A stretch of DNA of 64,000 nucleotides from Streptomyces sp. APSN-46.1 (lineage in GTDB: Bacteria; Actinomycetota; Actinomycetes; Streptomycetales; Streptomycetaceae). Made by a program: the position numbers and the translations under genes. Within the stretch, counting starts at the first letter, position 1, and each line of letters opens with the position of its first letter. The stretch is from contig NZ_JALGRF010000002.1 of assembly GCF_022815725.1 (NCBI RefSeq), positions 992,001-1,056,000 of the forward strand. Reading direction: 5' to 3'. Positions 33,541 to 42,652 of the stretch are shown one piece after another. Below the pieces are notes generated by a model. The model had not been told where the DNA came from. It worked only from the letters and a program-made list of their open reading frames with translations, and did not search any database.

Positions 33541-34578
33541 TCAGAGGCCGCGGACCGAGGCGATCGTGAAGGTGGTCGGGGTACCCGTGGAGGGGGTCAT
33601 GGGGCCGCCCTTGTCGAACTGGGACCGGACCACCAGGGTGCGGCCCGGGGTGTGGGCCAGGGTGGTGGGGATCTGGAGGCCGGGGTCCGTGATCGTGCGG
33701 GTCAGGCGGGCGCGGGTGCCGTCCGGGGAGAGCCGCCAGCGGGTCAGGGTGTTGGTGGTGTTGTGGGCCGCGCGGAGGCTGCCGTCGGCGGAGAGGTCGA
33801 GGCCGTCGGCGTGCTTGAGGTCGGCGCCGGTCAGGGCGACCCGGGAGATCGCGCCGGTGCGGAGGTCGATGCGGTGGAGGTCGCCCGCCGTCATGTCCAC
33901 GGTGAGGAGGTAGCGGCCGGCCCGGTCTGTGGTGATGCCGTTCAGGGTGAAGGTGCCCGCGGGCTGCGGGGTCAGGTGGCCGCGCAGGTCGAACGCCGGG
34001 AGCAGCGGGCCGGAGCCGGCGGCCAGCTGGGCCGGGGTCACGCGGTAGACCACCGCGCGGATGCTGTCCGTCAGGTAGGCGGTGCCGTCCGGGGTGATGG
34101 TCAGGTCGTTGACGAAGAAGGGGTCGCCGCCCCCGACCTCGAAGTGGGCCAGGCGGGTTCCGGTCCGGGGGTCGTAGACCGCGACGCCGGTGGTGGAGTC
34201 GGTGACCCAGAGGCGGCCGAGGGCGTCGACGCGGAGCCCGTTCGCGGTGTCGCGGCCGTCGGTGCCGGCGGGCAGGAACACCTCGGCCGTACGGGCGCCG
34301 GGGCGCGCCCGGTAGATGGTGCCGTCGGCGTACGAGCCGACGTAGACCGTGCCGGTACGGGGGTCGGCGGCTATGCCCTCGGGGTAGACCTTCTCGCCGG
34401 GGATCGTGAACGCCGTGGAGACGCGGGGCGCGGTCGTGGGCGCGGTCGCGGGCGTGGTCGTGGCCGGCGCGGTGGAGGTGGCTTGGGCCGAGGTGGTGGT
34501 CAGCGTCAGCGTCAGGGTCACGGTCGTCGTCAGGGCGAGCGTGGTGAGGGCGGAGAGCTTCATCGGCAGGCGGCGCAT
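33541..34578 (-). CDS. Secreted SMP-30/gluconolactonase-like beta-propeller protein
   Basis: A 345-residue protein with an N-terminal signal sequence and a long Thr/Ala-rich segment (up to about residue 52), followed by a beta-propeller. Repeated blade motifs are 'PEGIAADPRTGTVYVGSYAD' near residue 66, 'NGLRVDALGRLWVTDSTTG' near residue 113, 'NDLTITPDGTAYLTDS' and 'NGITTDRAGRYLLTVD'. SMP-30-like proteins bind a divalent metal and often hydrolyse lactones; the substrate is unknown. The start may be ATG 34578 or ATG 34563. It is divergent from the MarR gene, which may control it. Confidence 0.85.
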   Translation of the reverse strand: MRRLPMKLSALTTLALTTTVTLTLTLTTTSAQATSTAPATTTPATAPTTAPRVSTAFTIPGEKVYPEGIAADPRTGTVYVGSYADGTIYRARPGARTAEVFLPAGTDGRDTANGLRVDALGRLWVTDSTTGVAVYDPRTGTRLAHFEVGGGDPFFVNDLTITPDGTAYLTDSIRAVVYRVTPAQLAAGSGPLLPAFDLRGHLTPQPAGTFTLNGITTDRAGRYLLTVDMTAGDLHRIDLRTGAISRVALTGADLKHADGLDLSADGSLRAAHNTTNTLTRWRLSPDGTRARLTRTITDPGLQIPTTLAHTPGRTLVVRSQFDKGGPMTPSTGTPTTFTIASVRGL

Positions 34579-34655
34579 CAGGTGTCCTCTTCCGTCTAGG
34601 TGAATACGAACATACGTTAGGGCTCTAATGCTTGCAAGGCCCGTAGGATGCGGGG
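34579..34655. promoter_or_regulatory. Shared divergent promoter region
   Basis: The 77 bp between the propeller gene and the marR-like gene is the most A/T-rich stretch nearby and contains ATACGAACATACGTTAG near 34602, an imperfect palindrome. A MarR operator is likely here by position; the exact site cannot be fixed by eye. Confidence 0.4.
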
Positions 34656-35093
34656 ATGACGTCCATGCCCGCCGAGGAGCGCATCGGCTCCCACATCAAG
34701 CGCGCCGAGCAGGCGCTCCTCGCGGCGAAGAACGCGGCCCTGAGGCCGGCGGGAGTAACGGTTCCGCAGTACGCCGCCCTGCTCTGGCTCTCCGAGAAGC
34801 CGGGCATCTCCGCCGCCGCCCTCGCCCGGCTGTGCGGGGTCACGCCGCCGACCATGAACACCGTGCTGAAGAACCTCCAGGAGCGCGGGCTCATCGCGCG
34901 GACCCCGCACGAGTGGCACCGCAACGTCCTGGAGACCCGGCTCACGGAGGAGGGGGAAGCGGTGATGCGGCGCGCCGACACCGGTGCCGTACGGGTGGAG
35001 CGGGCGCTCGCGGCCGAGTTCACCGGCGAGGAGCGGGAGACGCTGATCGCGCTGCTCGGGCGGTGCGCGCGGCTGCTCGACGACCAGCGCTGA
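34656..35093 (+). CDS. MarR-family transcriptional regulator
   Basis: A 145-residue winged-helix regulator. The recognition region is 'GISAAALARLCGVTPPTMNT' near residue 49, and 'VLKNLQERGLIARTPHEWHR' with the wing 'LETRLTEEGEAVMRRAD' follow. MarR proteins act as dimers and usually respond to phenolic or other small ligands. It starts at ATG 34656 (ATG 34665 possible). Being divergent from the secreted propeller gene, it probably controls that gene and itself. Confidence 0.92.
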   Translation: MTSMPAEERIGSHIKRAEQALLAAKNAALRPAGVTVPQYAALLWLSEKPGISAAALARLCGVTPPTMNTVLKNLQERGLIARTPHEWHRNVLETRLTEEGEAVMRRADTGAVRVERALAAEFTGEERETLIALLGRCARLLDDQR

Positions 35094-35220
35094 GCAGCGC
35101 CGATCGCGTTTTTTGCCGGGATGTGGAACTCCGCGGGGTCTTCTTCCCTCAGGAAGTACGGGATGTCCAGCCGTTCTGCCCGCACCACCGGGGCAGCCAT
35201 GACCGTTCGGAGCGAAGTTC

Positions 35221-36375
35221 GTGCACGACTACCCGCCGCAGCGCCCGCAGTCCGATGGCCAGGAGCCGCGCGAGCCCGTGCGTACGCCCAGGCGGTCGCG
35301 CCGCGCGACAGTGATCGGCGCGGGCGTCGTCTGCGCGCTCGTCCTCGGTGGCGGCAGCGGCTTCGCGGCCTGGAAGTACGAGTGGTTCTCCGGAAACGGC
35401 GACGCCGTCAGCTTCGGCAAGGCCCCGTCGGCCCCCGCCGGGAAGGGGCAGGACGGCCGGCGTGCTCCGGCCGCCCCCGCCGAGCCGGCCCCTGCCAAGC
35501 CGACCGGTGACCCCGACGTGCTCATGCCGTCCGGCCCGCACGCCGACTTCAAGCAGACCGCCAAGCTCGACGACGGCACGATCATCGCCAAGACCCGCCT
35601 CACGGGCGCGAAGTCCGGCTTCGAGGGCGATGTCTGGGTGTGGGCGCCCAAGGAGTACGAGGACCCGAAGTACGCCAAGAGCGCCTTCCCGGTCCTCATC
35701 GCGCTCCCCGGCGGCAACGGCTACCCGAGCAACTACTGGTCCGACCGCAGTCTCGGCCTCCAGAAGGCCATAACCGAGGGCGTCAAGGCGGGCACGAGCC
35801 TGCCGTTCATCGTGGTCATGCCGGCGCTCAACCCGGACGCCAAGTACTACTACGACGGCTCCGACATACCCGGCCAGGCCAAGATGGGCACCTGGCTCTC
35901 CGAGGACATACCGGACTTCACCCGCGCCAACTTCCGTACGTACAAGTCCCGCGACGGCTGGGCCTTCATGGGCTCCTCCTCGGGCGCGTTCGTCGGCATG
36001 AAGCTGCTCCTCCAGTACCCGGACAAGTTCAAGGCCGTGATCGCCAGCGGCGGCGAAATCGTTCCCGACTCCCCGCTCTGGAAGGGACACCAGGCGGAGA
36101 TGGACGCGAACGACCCCGAGAAGCTCGCGCAGAAGCTGATCGACACCAACGGCCCCGAGGTCTACATCAACTTCCAGGTCGGGACGAGGGAGAGCGGCAA
36201 GCAGCGGATGACGCGGTTCAAGGACGCGTACGGCAAGGGGCCGGTCAAGATGACCATCCGCGACATCCAGAACGGCGAGCACAACGGCTGGCACTACGTG
36301 CGGGGCATGAAGGAAGGCTCGCTGGAGTGGATCAGCAAGGTGCTGAAGGCCCCGAAGCCCGACGCCGCCGGCTGA
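35221..36375 (+). CDS. Membrane-anchored esterase (alpha/beta hydrolase, antigen-85-like)
   Basis: A 384-residue protein with a cytoplasmic basic stretch, one membrane anchor (about residues 29-49, 'ATVIGAGVVCALVLGGGSGF'), a Pro/Ala linker, then an alpha/beta-hydrolase of the esterase D / mycolyltransferase type. The nucleophile elbow is 'GWAFMGSSSGAFVGMK' near residue 250, and the catalytic His is probably in 'NGEHNGWHYVRGM' near residue 357. It acts outside the membrane; the substrate is unknown. GTG 35221 with GGAGCGAAG upstream. It is a tandem paralogue of the next gene. Confidence 0.85.
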   Translation: MHDYPPQRPQSDGQEPREPVRTPRRSRRATVIGAGVVCALVLGGGSGFAAWKYEWFSGNGDAVSFGKAPSAPAGKGQDGRRAPAAPAEPAPAKPTGDPDVLMPSGPHADFKQTAKLDDGTIIAKTRLTGAKSGFEGDVWVWAPKEYEDPKYAKSAFPVLIALPGGNGYPSNYWSDRSLGLQKAITEGVKAGTSLPFIVVMPALNPDAKYYYDGSDIPGQAKMGTWLSEDIPDFTRANFRTYKSRDGWAFMGSSSGAFVGMKLLLQYPDKFKAVIASGGEIVPDSPLWKGHQAEMDANDPEKLAQKLIDTNGPEVYINFQVGTRESGKQRMTRFKDAYGKGPVKMTIRDIQNGEHNGWHYVRGMKEGSLEWISKVLKAPKPDAAG

Positions 36376-36451
36376 GGCGTGGGGCACGCCACGCCGTCCC
36401 GGTCCCACGCAACCCATCCGGTCGTTTAAAACTCTGTAATGGGTGTAAGGC

Positions 36452-36488
36452 GGACCGAACGGTCCACCCCGCGCTCCCACGGGAGCGC
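36452..36488 (+). promoter_or_regulatory. Two small hairpins between the esterase paralogues
   Basis: GGACC/GGTCC around GAAC (36452-36465) and GCGCTCCC/GGGAGCGC around AC (36471-36488) form two adjacent perfect stems just before the second paralogue's ribosome site. They could weaken read-through or mask the ribosome site. Neither has a T tract. Confidence 0.5.
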
Positions 36489-36511
36489 CGGAGAGGGAAC
36501 GGGACATTTCC

Positions 36512-37657
36512 GTGCAGCATGACCAGCAGGGCCAAGGCCAGGCCGAGGGTGCCGAGGGCCGCGAGGGCCACCAGGGCGCCGAGGGTGCCGAGGGTGTGGA
36601 GGGCGCCGCGGGCCGCCGCCGTCGGCCGCGCACGCGCCGCCTCCTGATCGGCGGTGGGCTCGCGCTCGCCCTCGCCGCCGGGGGCGGGGTGGCGGCGTAC
36701 GGGTTCGGCCTCTTCTCCGACGTGGGCGATCCCACGTCCTTCGGGAAGACCCAGGAGAAGACGGCGGCCACCGCCGACATCGGGCCGCCCGGCGTGAGCA
36801 TGCCCACCGGTCCGGCGGCGGCATTCGTCCGCACCTCCCGGCTGCCGGACGGTACGCAGATCGCCCGCACCACCCTCACCGGAAAGAAGTCCGGCTTCAC
36901 CGGTGACGTCTGGGTGTGGGTGCCGAAGGAGTACGACGAGCCGCGCTACGCCAAGAGCGCCTTCCCGGTCCTGATCTCCCTGCCCGGCGGCCGCGGCTAC
37001 CCCACGAACTATTGGGGGACGGGCCCCGGCCTCGGCCTCCAGCAGGCCGTGATCGACGGGGTGAAGGGCGGCACCAGCCTCCCCTTCATCCTCGTCATGC
37101 CGGTGATCAACGCCGACACCACGTACCACTACGACGGGTCGGACATCCCCGGTGAGCCCAAGATGGGCACCTGGATGGCCGATGACGTCCCGGATTTCAC
37201 GAAGGCCAATTTCCGCACCTCCACCTCCCGCGACGGGTGGGCTTTCATGGGCTCCTCCTCGGGCGGCTTCGGCGCCTTCAAGCACGTCCTGAAGTACCCC
37301 GACCGCTTCAAGGCGGTGATCGCGAGCGGCACCGACTTCGTCCCCGACTCCCCACTGTGGAAGGGGAACACGCGGGCCATGGACGAGAACAACCCCGAGA
37401 AGCTCGCCGAGAAGCTGATCAAGGCGGGTGGCCCGGACGTGTACATCAACTTCCAGATCGGCACCGAGGAGGGCGGCCGCGAGCGGGCCGAGCAGTTCAT
37501 GGAGGAGTACGGGACGGGCCCCGTGCACACCCGGCTCCAGGTGATCGAGGATGGTCAGCACAACGGAAGGTCGTACGTACGTGGCATGAGGGAGGGCTCC
37601 CTGGAGTGGATCAGCAAAGTGATGCGGGCGCCGACACCCGACCCCGCCGTGGGATGA
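36512..37657 (+). CDS. Second membrane-anchored esterase, paralogue of 35221-36375
   Basis: A 381-residue protein of the same plan: a low-complexity N-terminus with GAEG repeats, a basic patch, a membrane helix (about residues 42-66), and the hydrolase domain. Long blocks are shared with its neighbour: 'YAKSAFPVLISLPGGRGYPT', 'DGSDIPGEPKMGTW', nucleophile 'GWAFMGSSSGGFGAFK', and 'EGSLEWISKVMRAP' at the end. GTG 36512. The stop overlaps the start of the protease gene (ATGA at 37654-37657), so the two are coupled. A tandem duplication followed by divergence of the N-termini is the simplest history. Confidence 0.86.
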   Translation: MQHDQQGQGQAEGAEGREGHQGAEGAEGVEGAAGRRRRPRTRRLLIGGGLALALAAGGGVAAYGFGLFSDVGDPTSFGKTQEKTAATADIGPPGVSMPTGPAAAFVRTSRLPDGTQIARTTLTGKKSGFTGDVWVWVPKEYDEPRYAKSAFPVLISLPGGRGYPTNYWGTGPGLGLQQAVIDGVKGGTSLPFILVMPVINADTTYHYDGSDIPGEPKMGTWMADDVPDFTKANFRTSTSRDGWAFMGSSSGGFGAFKHVLKYPDRFKAVIASGTDFVPDSPLWKGNTRAMDENNPEKLAEKLIKAGGPDVYINFQIGTEEGGRERAEQFMEEYGTGPVHTRLQVIEDGQHNGRSYVRGMREGSLEWISKVMRAPTPDPAVG

Positions 37658-38442
37658 GCCCGGTGGTGAAGGGGGCCTACGCGGCCGCCGCCGCCGGAGT
37701 CGCTGCGGTGTTCTCGGTGGCGCTCCTCAAGGCGCCGGGCGACCTGCCGGAGCCTCCCTTCCCCACCGTCGGCGTGCTCATGGCGAACGGGGAGCACTGG
37801 TGCACGGCGAGCGTCGTGGACAGCCCCCGGGGCAACGTCGTCGCCACCGCCGCGCACTGTGTGGCCCCGGCGGGCGAGGACGGGGAGCCCGGCGAGGTCG
37901 CGCACGACGGCCTGGCCATCGGCGAGCTCGCCTTCGCCCCCGGCTTCTCCGGCGAGGGCGCGGGAAACCGGCCCCTCGGGCTGTGGAAGGTCCGCTCGAT
38001 CCACGTGGACGACCGCTGGACGAAGTGGGGCGACGACACCGCCGACTTCGCCTTCCTCACCATCGAGCCCGACGCGGACGGGCGCGGCGTCCAGGAGGCG
38101 GTGGGCCGCCGCGAGGCGCCGAGACCCGACTGGACCTCCGGCTACGAGCGGGAGGTGACGGTGGTCGGCTACCCGGAGTCCGACCGCAACCCGGAGAACG
38201 AACCCGTCTCCTGCACCACCCAGACCCGGCACGACGAGAACGACCCCGACCTGCTGTACATCGGCTGCGCCGGCTTCTGGACGGGCACCAGCGGGAGCCC
38301 CTGGATCGCCGACCGGGGCGGGCCGGGGGAGCCGGGCCGGCTGATCGGCGTACTGAGCGGCGGCGAGACGGACGTGGACTCCACGGCCGCCCTGTACGAC
38401 GAGCGCGCGAAGGCCCTCTACGACCGCGCCGCCCACGGCTGA
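37654..38442 (+). CDS. Trypsin-like serine protease, membrane-anchored or secreted
   Basis: A 262-residue S1-type protease beginning at ATG 37654. An N-terminal hydrophobic segment (residues 8-25) acts as signal or anchor. The triad is visible: His in 'NVVATAAHCVAPA' near residue 69, Asp in 'WGDDTADFAFLTIEP' near residue 130, Ser in 'FWTGTSGSPWIAD' near residue 214. Cysteines flank these motifs as in other family members. ATGA overlap with the preceding esterase gene implies joint expression at the cell surface; it may process or share a target with the esterases (inference). Confidence 0.9.
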   Translation: MSPVVKGAYAAAAAGVAAVFSVALLKAPGDLPEPPFPTVGVLMANGEHWCTASVVDSPRGNVVATAAHCVAPAGEDGEPGEVAHDGLAIGELAFAPGFSGEGAGNRPLGLWKVRSIHVDDRWTKWGDDTADFAFLTIEPDADGRGVQEAVGRREAPRPDWTSGYEREVTVVGYPESDRNPENEPVSCTTQTRHDENDPDLLYIGCAGFWTGTSGSPWIADRGGPGEPGRLIGVLSGGETDVDSTAALYDERAKALYDRAAHG

Positions 38443-38629
38443 CCACGCCCCGACCGGCATGCGCGCCCGCATCCCGCGCCCAGCGCTCCGCGCCCAGCGC
38501 TCCGCGCCCGCGAACGCCCTACGCCTTGCGGGCCTGATCGGGGCTGAGCCGGATGATTCGTACCCCAGGGTGGGCGCCGCGTCAGCGTCCACCTCGCTGA
38601 CCAGGCGGACAGGATTCTCGTGGTCGTGC

Positions 38630-39754
38630 TCAGCCACCAGGCCGGCGAGCCAGGCCCGTCTTCGCGCCCGCGCCGCACAGCGGCAGGACCGTGGTCCTGC
38701 CCCGCAGGGGATCGCCGGGCGCGCCCGGACCCACCGCCGCCCAGCAGGCCGCGGCCGTCGGCTCCACGAACAGGCCGCGCCGCGCCAGGTCGAGCTGGGC
38801 CGCGCGCAGCCGATCGTCCGGGACGGTCAGGAAGGTTCCGCCGGACGCGCGGACCGCCGCCAGGATCTGGCGCGCCCGGGGCGGGGCCGGGATGGCGATC
38901 CCCTCGGCCAGGGTGGGCCGCTGCTCCACCGGGTCCGCGTCCTCGGCCCCGGCCGCGAAGGCCTCGGCCAGCGGGGCCACGGCCTCGGACTGGACCGCGA
39001 TCAGGGCCGGCGGCCGCACCCCGCGCCGGGCCAGTTCCGCCACCGCGAGGGCCGAGCCCAGCAGGAGGGTGCCGTTGCCCACCGGGACGACCAGGGTCTC
39101 CGGCAGCCGGCCGCCGAGCTCCTCCCACACCTCGTACACGTACGTCTTCGTACCGTGCAGGAAGTACGGGTTGAAGACGTGGCTCGCGTAGAAGACGCCC
39201 GGCTCGTCGGCGGCGGCGCGGGCGGCCAGCGCGGCGGCCTCCCGGCCCCCGGGGACCACGCGGACGGCGGCCCCGTGCGCCCGCATCTGCTCCGTCTTCT
39301 TCTCCGAGGTGCCCTCGGGCACGAAAACTTCACAACTCAGGCCCGCCCGCGCGCAGTAGGCGGCGAAGGCCGTCCCCGCGTTGCCGCTGCTGTCCGCGAC
39401 CACCCGCCGCGGCGCCAGCCGGCGGGCCAGCTCCACGAGCATCACCGCGCCCCGGTCCTTGAACGACAGCGTCGGCATCAGGAAGTCGAGTTTGGCGTGA
39501 ATCCGTTCGGCCAGCGGCACCAGTGGAGTGTTCCCCTCCGCCAGCGTCACGGCGAAAGCCCCCGGCAGCGGCAGTGCGGAGCCGTACCGCCACAGAGAAC
39601 GGGGACCGGCCGCCGGCTCCAGCGGCGCGCCGGGGTCCGGCGTGAAATCGAGGTCCCACGGCCCGCCGCACAGGGGGCAGCACCAGGGCGCCGTCCGCAC
39701 GTCGGCCCGGGCGCCGTCGTCGGGGCAGACGTAGCCGGGCAGTGCGTGCGTCAT
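38630..39754 (-). CDS. Threonine-synthase-like PLP-dependent enzyme
   Basis: A 374-residue fold-type II PLP enzyme. The N-terminus has a zinc-ribbon-like set of cysteines ('YVCPDDG' and 'WCCPLCGG'), as in many threonine-synthase-like proteins. The PLP lysine is in 'PTLSFKDRGAVM' near residue 97, the phosphate-binding region is 'SSGNAGTAFAAY' near residue 119 and 'PVGNGTLLLG' near residue 218, and the C-terminal serine-type pocket is 'LPLCGAGAKTG'. True threonine synthase is usually encoded with hom and thrB, absent here, so this may act on another hydroxy- or diamino acid. ATG 39754. It is divergent from the subtilisin gene. Confidence 0.87.
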   Translation of the reverse strand: MTHALPGYVCPDDGARADVRTAPWCCPLCGGPWDLDFTPDPGAPLEPAAGPRSLWRYGSALPLPGAFAVTLAEGNTPLVPLAERIHAKLDFLMPTLSFKDRGAVMLVELARRLAPRRVVADSSGNAGTAFAAYCARAGLSCEVFVPEGTSEKKTEQMRAHGAAVRVVPGGREAAALAARAAADEPGVFYASHVFNPYFLHGTKTYVYEVWEELGGRLPETLVVPVGNGTLLLGSALAVAELARRGVRPPALIAVQSEAVAPLAEAFAAGAEDADPVEQRPTLAEGIAIPAPPRARQILAAVRASGGTFLTVPDDRLRAAQLDLARRGLFVEPTAAACWAAVGPGAPGDPLRGRTTVLPLCGAGAKTGLARRPGG

Positions 39755-39847
39755 GTGCGGATCGCCTTTGCTCGTTCATGGCCGGTGTGTGGCAGGGATG
39801 TTACGCGTCGTCTCTCCTCTTGTGAGATGCCGCGAGCGTGCGTCAAT

Positions 39848-39871
39848 CTTTCGGAGACGGCGGTCCGAAAG
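39848..39871. promoter_or_regulatory. 8-bp inverted repeat upstream of the subtilisin gene
   Basis: CTTTCGGA (39848-39855) and TCCGAAAG (39864-39871) flank an 8-base spacer in the 231-bp region between the divergent PLP-enzyme and protease genes. This could be an operator for either gene; nothing more can be read. Confidence 0.45.
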
Positions 39872-39985
39872 TCGGAACTTGTCATGAGCATGGCGCATCT
39901 CGCGCGCCCTGCAATATCCCCACACCACAGACGGGCCGCCGCCGTAACCCCCCGCAACGCACCACCTATGAGGAGGACACCTCAC

Positions 39986-41569
39986 ATGTCCGTAAAGCGT
40001 CACACCCGCCGGAAGATCGCCGGCATCAGCGCGACCGCCGTCGTGGCCCTCGCGCTCGGCGCAGCCGCCGCGTTACCCGCCGCCGCGGCGGACAGCGCTC
40101 CGCAGGGCGTCATCGAGAACGCGGGCGCCGCCGACGCCGTCCCCGGCAGCTACATCGTGACCCTGAAAGACTCCGCCGCCCGCTCCACCGACGACAGCGG
40201 CAAGGCCGTCGCCAAGCGGTACGGCGCGAAGATCGACCGGACCTACAGCGCCGCCCTCAACGGGTACTCCGTCGCGGTCTCCGAGGCCCAGGCCCGCAAG
40301 CTCGCCGCGGACCCGGCCGTCAAGTCGGTCGTGCAGAACCGGCTGTTCACCGTAGACGGCACCCAGGGCACCCAGCCCAGCCCGCCGTCCTGGGGTCTGG
40401 ACCGCATCGACCAGCGCGCGCTCCCGCTGAACCAGAGCTACACGTACCCGGACAAGGCCGGCGAGGGCGTCACGGCGTACATCATCGACACCGGCGTCCG
40501 CAAGACGCACCAGGACTTCGGCGGCCGCGCCTCCGACGGCTACGACGCCATCGACAACGACAACACCGCCCAGGACGGCCACGGCCACGGCACCCACGTC
40601 GCCGGCACCGTCGCGGGCGGTTCGTACGGCGTGGCCAAGAAGGCCAAGATCGTCGGTGTCCGCGTGCTCGACAACAACGGCTCCGGCACGACCGCCCAGG
40701 TCGTCGCGGGAATCGACTGGGTCACGCGCAACGCCGTCAAGCCGGCCGTGGCCAACATGTCGCTCGGCGGCGGCGCGGACTCCGCGCTCGACACCGCCGT
40801 ACGCAACTCCATAGCCGCCGGCATCACTTACGGCGTCGCGGCGGGCAACGAGTCCACCGACGCCTCCACGAAGTCCCCGGCGCGCGTCGCCGAGGCCATC
40901 ACGGTCGGCGCCACCACCAGCACCGACGCCAAGGCCAGCTACTCCAACTACGGCACCATCCTGGACATCTTCGCGCCGGGCTCCTCCATCACCTCCTCGT
41001 GGGGCACGGGCGACACCGCCACCAACACCATCTCCGGTACGTCGATGGCCACGCCGCACGTGGTGGGCGCCGCCGCCCTCCACCTCTCGCAGAACCCGGC
41101 GAGCACCCCGGCGCAGGTCCGCGACAGCCTGGTCGCGGCGGCCACGCCGAACGTGGTGACCAGCCCCGGATCCGGCTCCCCGAACCGCCTGCTCTACGTC
41201 GGCGGCGACACCACCCCGCCGAACCCGGGCACCCGCTTCGAGAACCTGAACGACTACGCGATCAACGACAACTCCACCGTCGAGTCGCCGATCACCGTCA
41301 GCGGGATCTCCGGCAACGCCCCGGCGACGCTGAGCGTCCCGGTCAACATCCAGCACACGTGGATCGGTGACCTGAAGGTCGACCTGGTCGCCCCCGACGG
41401 CACCGTCTACACCCTTCACAACCGCACCGGCAGCAGCACGGACAACATCAACCAGACCTACACGGTCAACGCCTCCTCGGAGGTCGCGAACGGCGTCTGG
41501 AAGCTCCGCGTGAACGACAACGCGAACTACGACACCGGGAAGATCGACTCCTGGGCGCTCCAGTTCTGA
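39986..41569 (+). CDS. Secreted subtilisin-family (S8) protease with P domain
   Basis: A 527-residue exported protease. A signal peptide (residues 1 to about 35, 'AAAADSA' cleavage region) is followed by an I9 propeptide ('[15 protein letters not shown]' to '[12 protein letters not shown]'). The catalytic domain has D168 ('YIIDTGV'), H201 ('HGTHVAGT'), the oxyanion N288 ('AAGNES') and S353 ('[10 protein letters not shown]'). From about residue 410 a P/homoB domain begins ('[20 protein letters not shown]' to 'IDSWALQF'). ATG 39986 is chosen because GAGGAGG lies at 39970-39976. It probably has its own promoter in the 231-bp upstream region, and is followed by a strong terminator. Confidence 0.96.
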   Translation: MSVKRHTRRKIAGISATAVVALALGAAAALPAAAADSAPQGVIENAGAADAVPGSYIVTLKDSAARSTDDSGKAVAKRYGAKIDRTYSAALNGYSVAVSEAQARKLAADPAVKSVVQNRLFTVDGTQGTQPSPPSWGLDRIDQRALPLNQSYTYPDKAGEGVTAYIIDTGVRKTHQDFGGRASDGYDAIDNDNTAQDGHGHGTHVAGTVAGGSYGVAKKAKIVGVRVLDNNGSGTTAQVVAGIDWVTRNAVKPAVANMSLGGGADSALDTAVRNSIAAGITYGVAAGNESTDASTKSPARVAEAITVGATTSTDAKASYSNYGTILDIFAPGSSITSSWGTGDTATNTISGTSMATPHVVGAAALHLSQNPASTPAQVRDSLVAAATPNVVTSPGSGSPNRLLYVGGDTTPPNPGTRFENLNDYAINDNSTVESPITVSGISGNAPATLSVPVNIQHTWIGDLKVDLVAPDGTVYTLHNRTGSSTDNINQTYTVNASSEVANGVWKLRVNDNANYDTGKIDSWALQF

Positions 41570-41601
41570 CCGGACACCCTGTAACAACGCACACCTCATA
41601 G

Positions 41602-41638
41602 GCAGGTGGCCTCCAGCCGAGAGCTGGGGGCCACCTGC
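41602..41638 (+). terminator. Subtilisin gene terminator
   Basis: A 16-bp stem (41602-41617 with 41623-41638, one mismatch) around CGAGA lies 33 bp after the protease stop. It is a typical GC-rich Streptomyces terminator and also faces the end of the leftward operon at 41674. Confidence 0.85.
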
Positions 41639-41673
41639 GCTCGTGCGCCTGACGGCTTGGCGGGGGAAGCCCG

Positions 41674-41856
41674 TCAGAGATTCTTCGGGGCGCGGGGAAT
41701 CGACGAAGCGAGGCCACCCCGCCGGTTCCCCGGGCCGCAGTCCGCGTGCGCGTACGCGTCAGGCCGTGCGCCGGAGGCTGCGTGCATGACGATCCGGTTC
41801 GCGGCGACGGCGGCAACGGGCTGATCGCAGTAGAGGCAGTACTCGCTTGCGCTCAA
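41674..41856 (-). CDS. Small Cys-containing protein, possible zinc binding
   Basis: A 60-residue protein from TTG 41856, with GGAG about ten bases upstream. It has 'YCLYCDQPVAA' near residue 6, then 'MHAASG' and 'AHADCG', a CxxC...H...H..C spacing that could hold zinc. I recognise no named family. It is the last gene of a leftward group with the two proteins that follow upstream and the XRE/TPR regulator. Confidence 0.6.
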   Translation of the reverse strand: MSASEYCLYCDQPVAAVAANRIVMHAASGARPDAYAHADCGPGNRRGGLASSIPRAPKNL

Positions 41857-41891
41857 TTGCGGCTCGCTCCTTTTCTCAGTGCGTGGCCGGA

Positions 41892-42332
41892 TCAGTGGAT
41901 GAGGCCGAGGCGTCTGTCCGCCTTGTAGCCCACGGTCCCGGTGAGTACGCGGTCAGGCGTGGACGGTGGCAGGGCGGGGTCGAGGCAGACGCCGATGTGC
42001 GCGGCTCGGTCCCCTTGGGCGCGCGTGGCCCAGCCGTGCGGCGGTCGGGGGAGCGCGAGGAGCGTCTCCGGGTGCCCGTAGTCGAGGGCCCACGCTCCCC
42101 ACGCGTAGTACAGGAGGCGCGGAGTGGGCGGGTATCCCTCCCCTTCGCGCAGGCCGAGGCCGACGGCGATTCCGCGCAGATGGCGGTCGATGCTCGTTCC
42201 CCGACGCTCGTGTGCCTCGGGGTGGCCCATCATCAGGTAGGCGCATCCGTTGGCGCCCGTGGCGTAGGAAACTCGCACCTCGCGCAGGAAGTCGGCGTCG
42301 GGCATGACGGCGCGGGGCAGGACGATGCTCAC
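41892..42332 (-). CDS. Unrecognised protein of the XRE-linked operon
   Basis: A 146-residue protein starting at GTG 42332, whose first bases overlap the stop of the gene before it (GTGA). It contains 'VSYATGANGCAYLMMGHPEA' near residue 20, 'GTSIDRHLRGIAVGLGLREG' near residue 45 and 'ALDYGHPETLLALPRPPHGW' near residue 82. The sequence looks like a folded soluble domain with no membrane segment. No family recognised. Tight coupling to its neighbours shows it is a real gene of this operon. Confidence 0.65.
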   Translation of the reverse strand: MSIVLPRAVMPDADFLREVRVSYATGANGCAYLMMGHPEAHERRGTSIDRHLRGIAVGLGLREGEGYPPTPRLLYYAWGAWALDYGHPETLLALPRPPHGWATRAQGDRAAHIGVCLDPALPPSTPDRVLTGTVGYKADRRLGLIH

Positions 42333-42568
42333 GCGTCTGCCTGCCGCTGGCTGACTGCCTCGCGGCGCCGGCCTTCCTCCAATAGGGCGTTGTGGAGGGT
42401 GCGCACGATGCGGGCGGGGGAACGAGCGTGTCCCCAGTTCGCCAACGGCCCCGCCCCGGGGCCGACTGTGGTCAGGGTGTCCCAGTCGCTGGGTTTTTGG
42501 CTGTAGGGAACCAGAGTGCGCCTGACGAGTCGGGTGACCTCGTCCATCTCAACTCTCGTCGGCTGCAT
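42329..42568 (-). CDS. Small unrecognised protein of the XRE-linked operon
   Basis: A 79-residue protein, ATG 42568. It begins 'MQPTRVEMDEVTRLVRRTLV' and includes 'PSDWDTLTTVGPGAGPL' and 'HARSPARIVRTLHNALLEEG', a mainly helical, charged small protein. It overlaps the next gene by four bases (GTGA), so the two are coupled. The gene upstream on the mRNA is the XRE/TPR regulator, whose stop is at 42653. Function unknown. Confidence 0.6.
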   Translation of the reverse strand: MQPTRVEMDEVTRLVRRTLVPYSQKPSDWDTLTTVGPGAGPLANWGHARSPARIVRTLHNALLEEGRRREAVSQRQADA

Positions 42569-42652
42569 GCCCGTGCTCCCTACCGTCGTCAGCGGGTGGT
42601 GACACCAGCGTGACGGCAGCACGGGACAGGAACGCTCACAGATGTGTGAGTG

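Noticed and set aside
39751..39957. Small leftward gene between the PLP-enzyme and subtilisin genes
   Set aside because: No ribosome site or protein-like pattern, and it covers the divergent promoter region.
38459..39985. A very long open frame running into the subtilisin gene from 38459
   Set aside because: The part before 39986 is antisense to the PLP-enzyme gene and lacks coding character; signal peptide and ribosome site fix the protease start at 39986.
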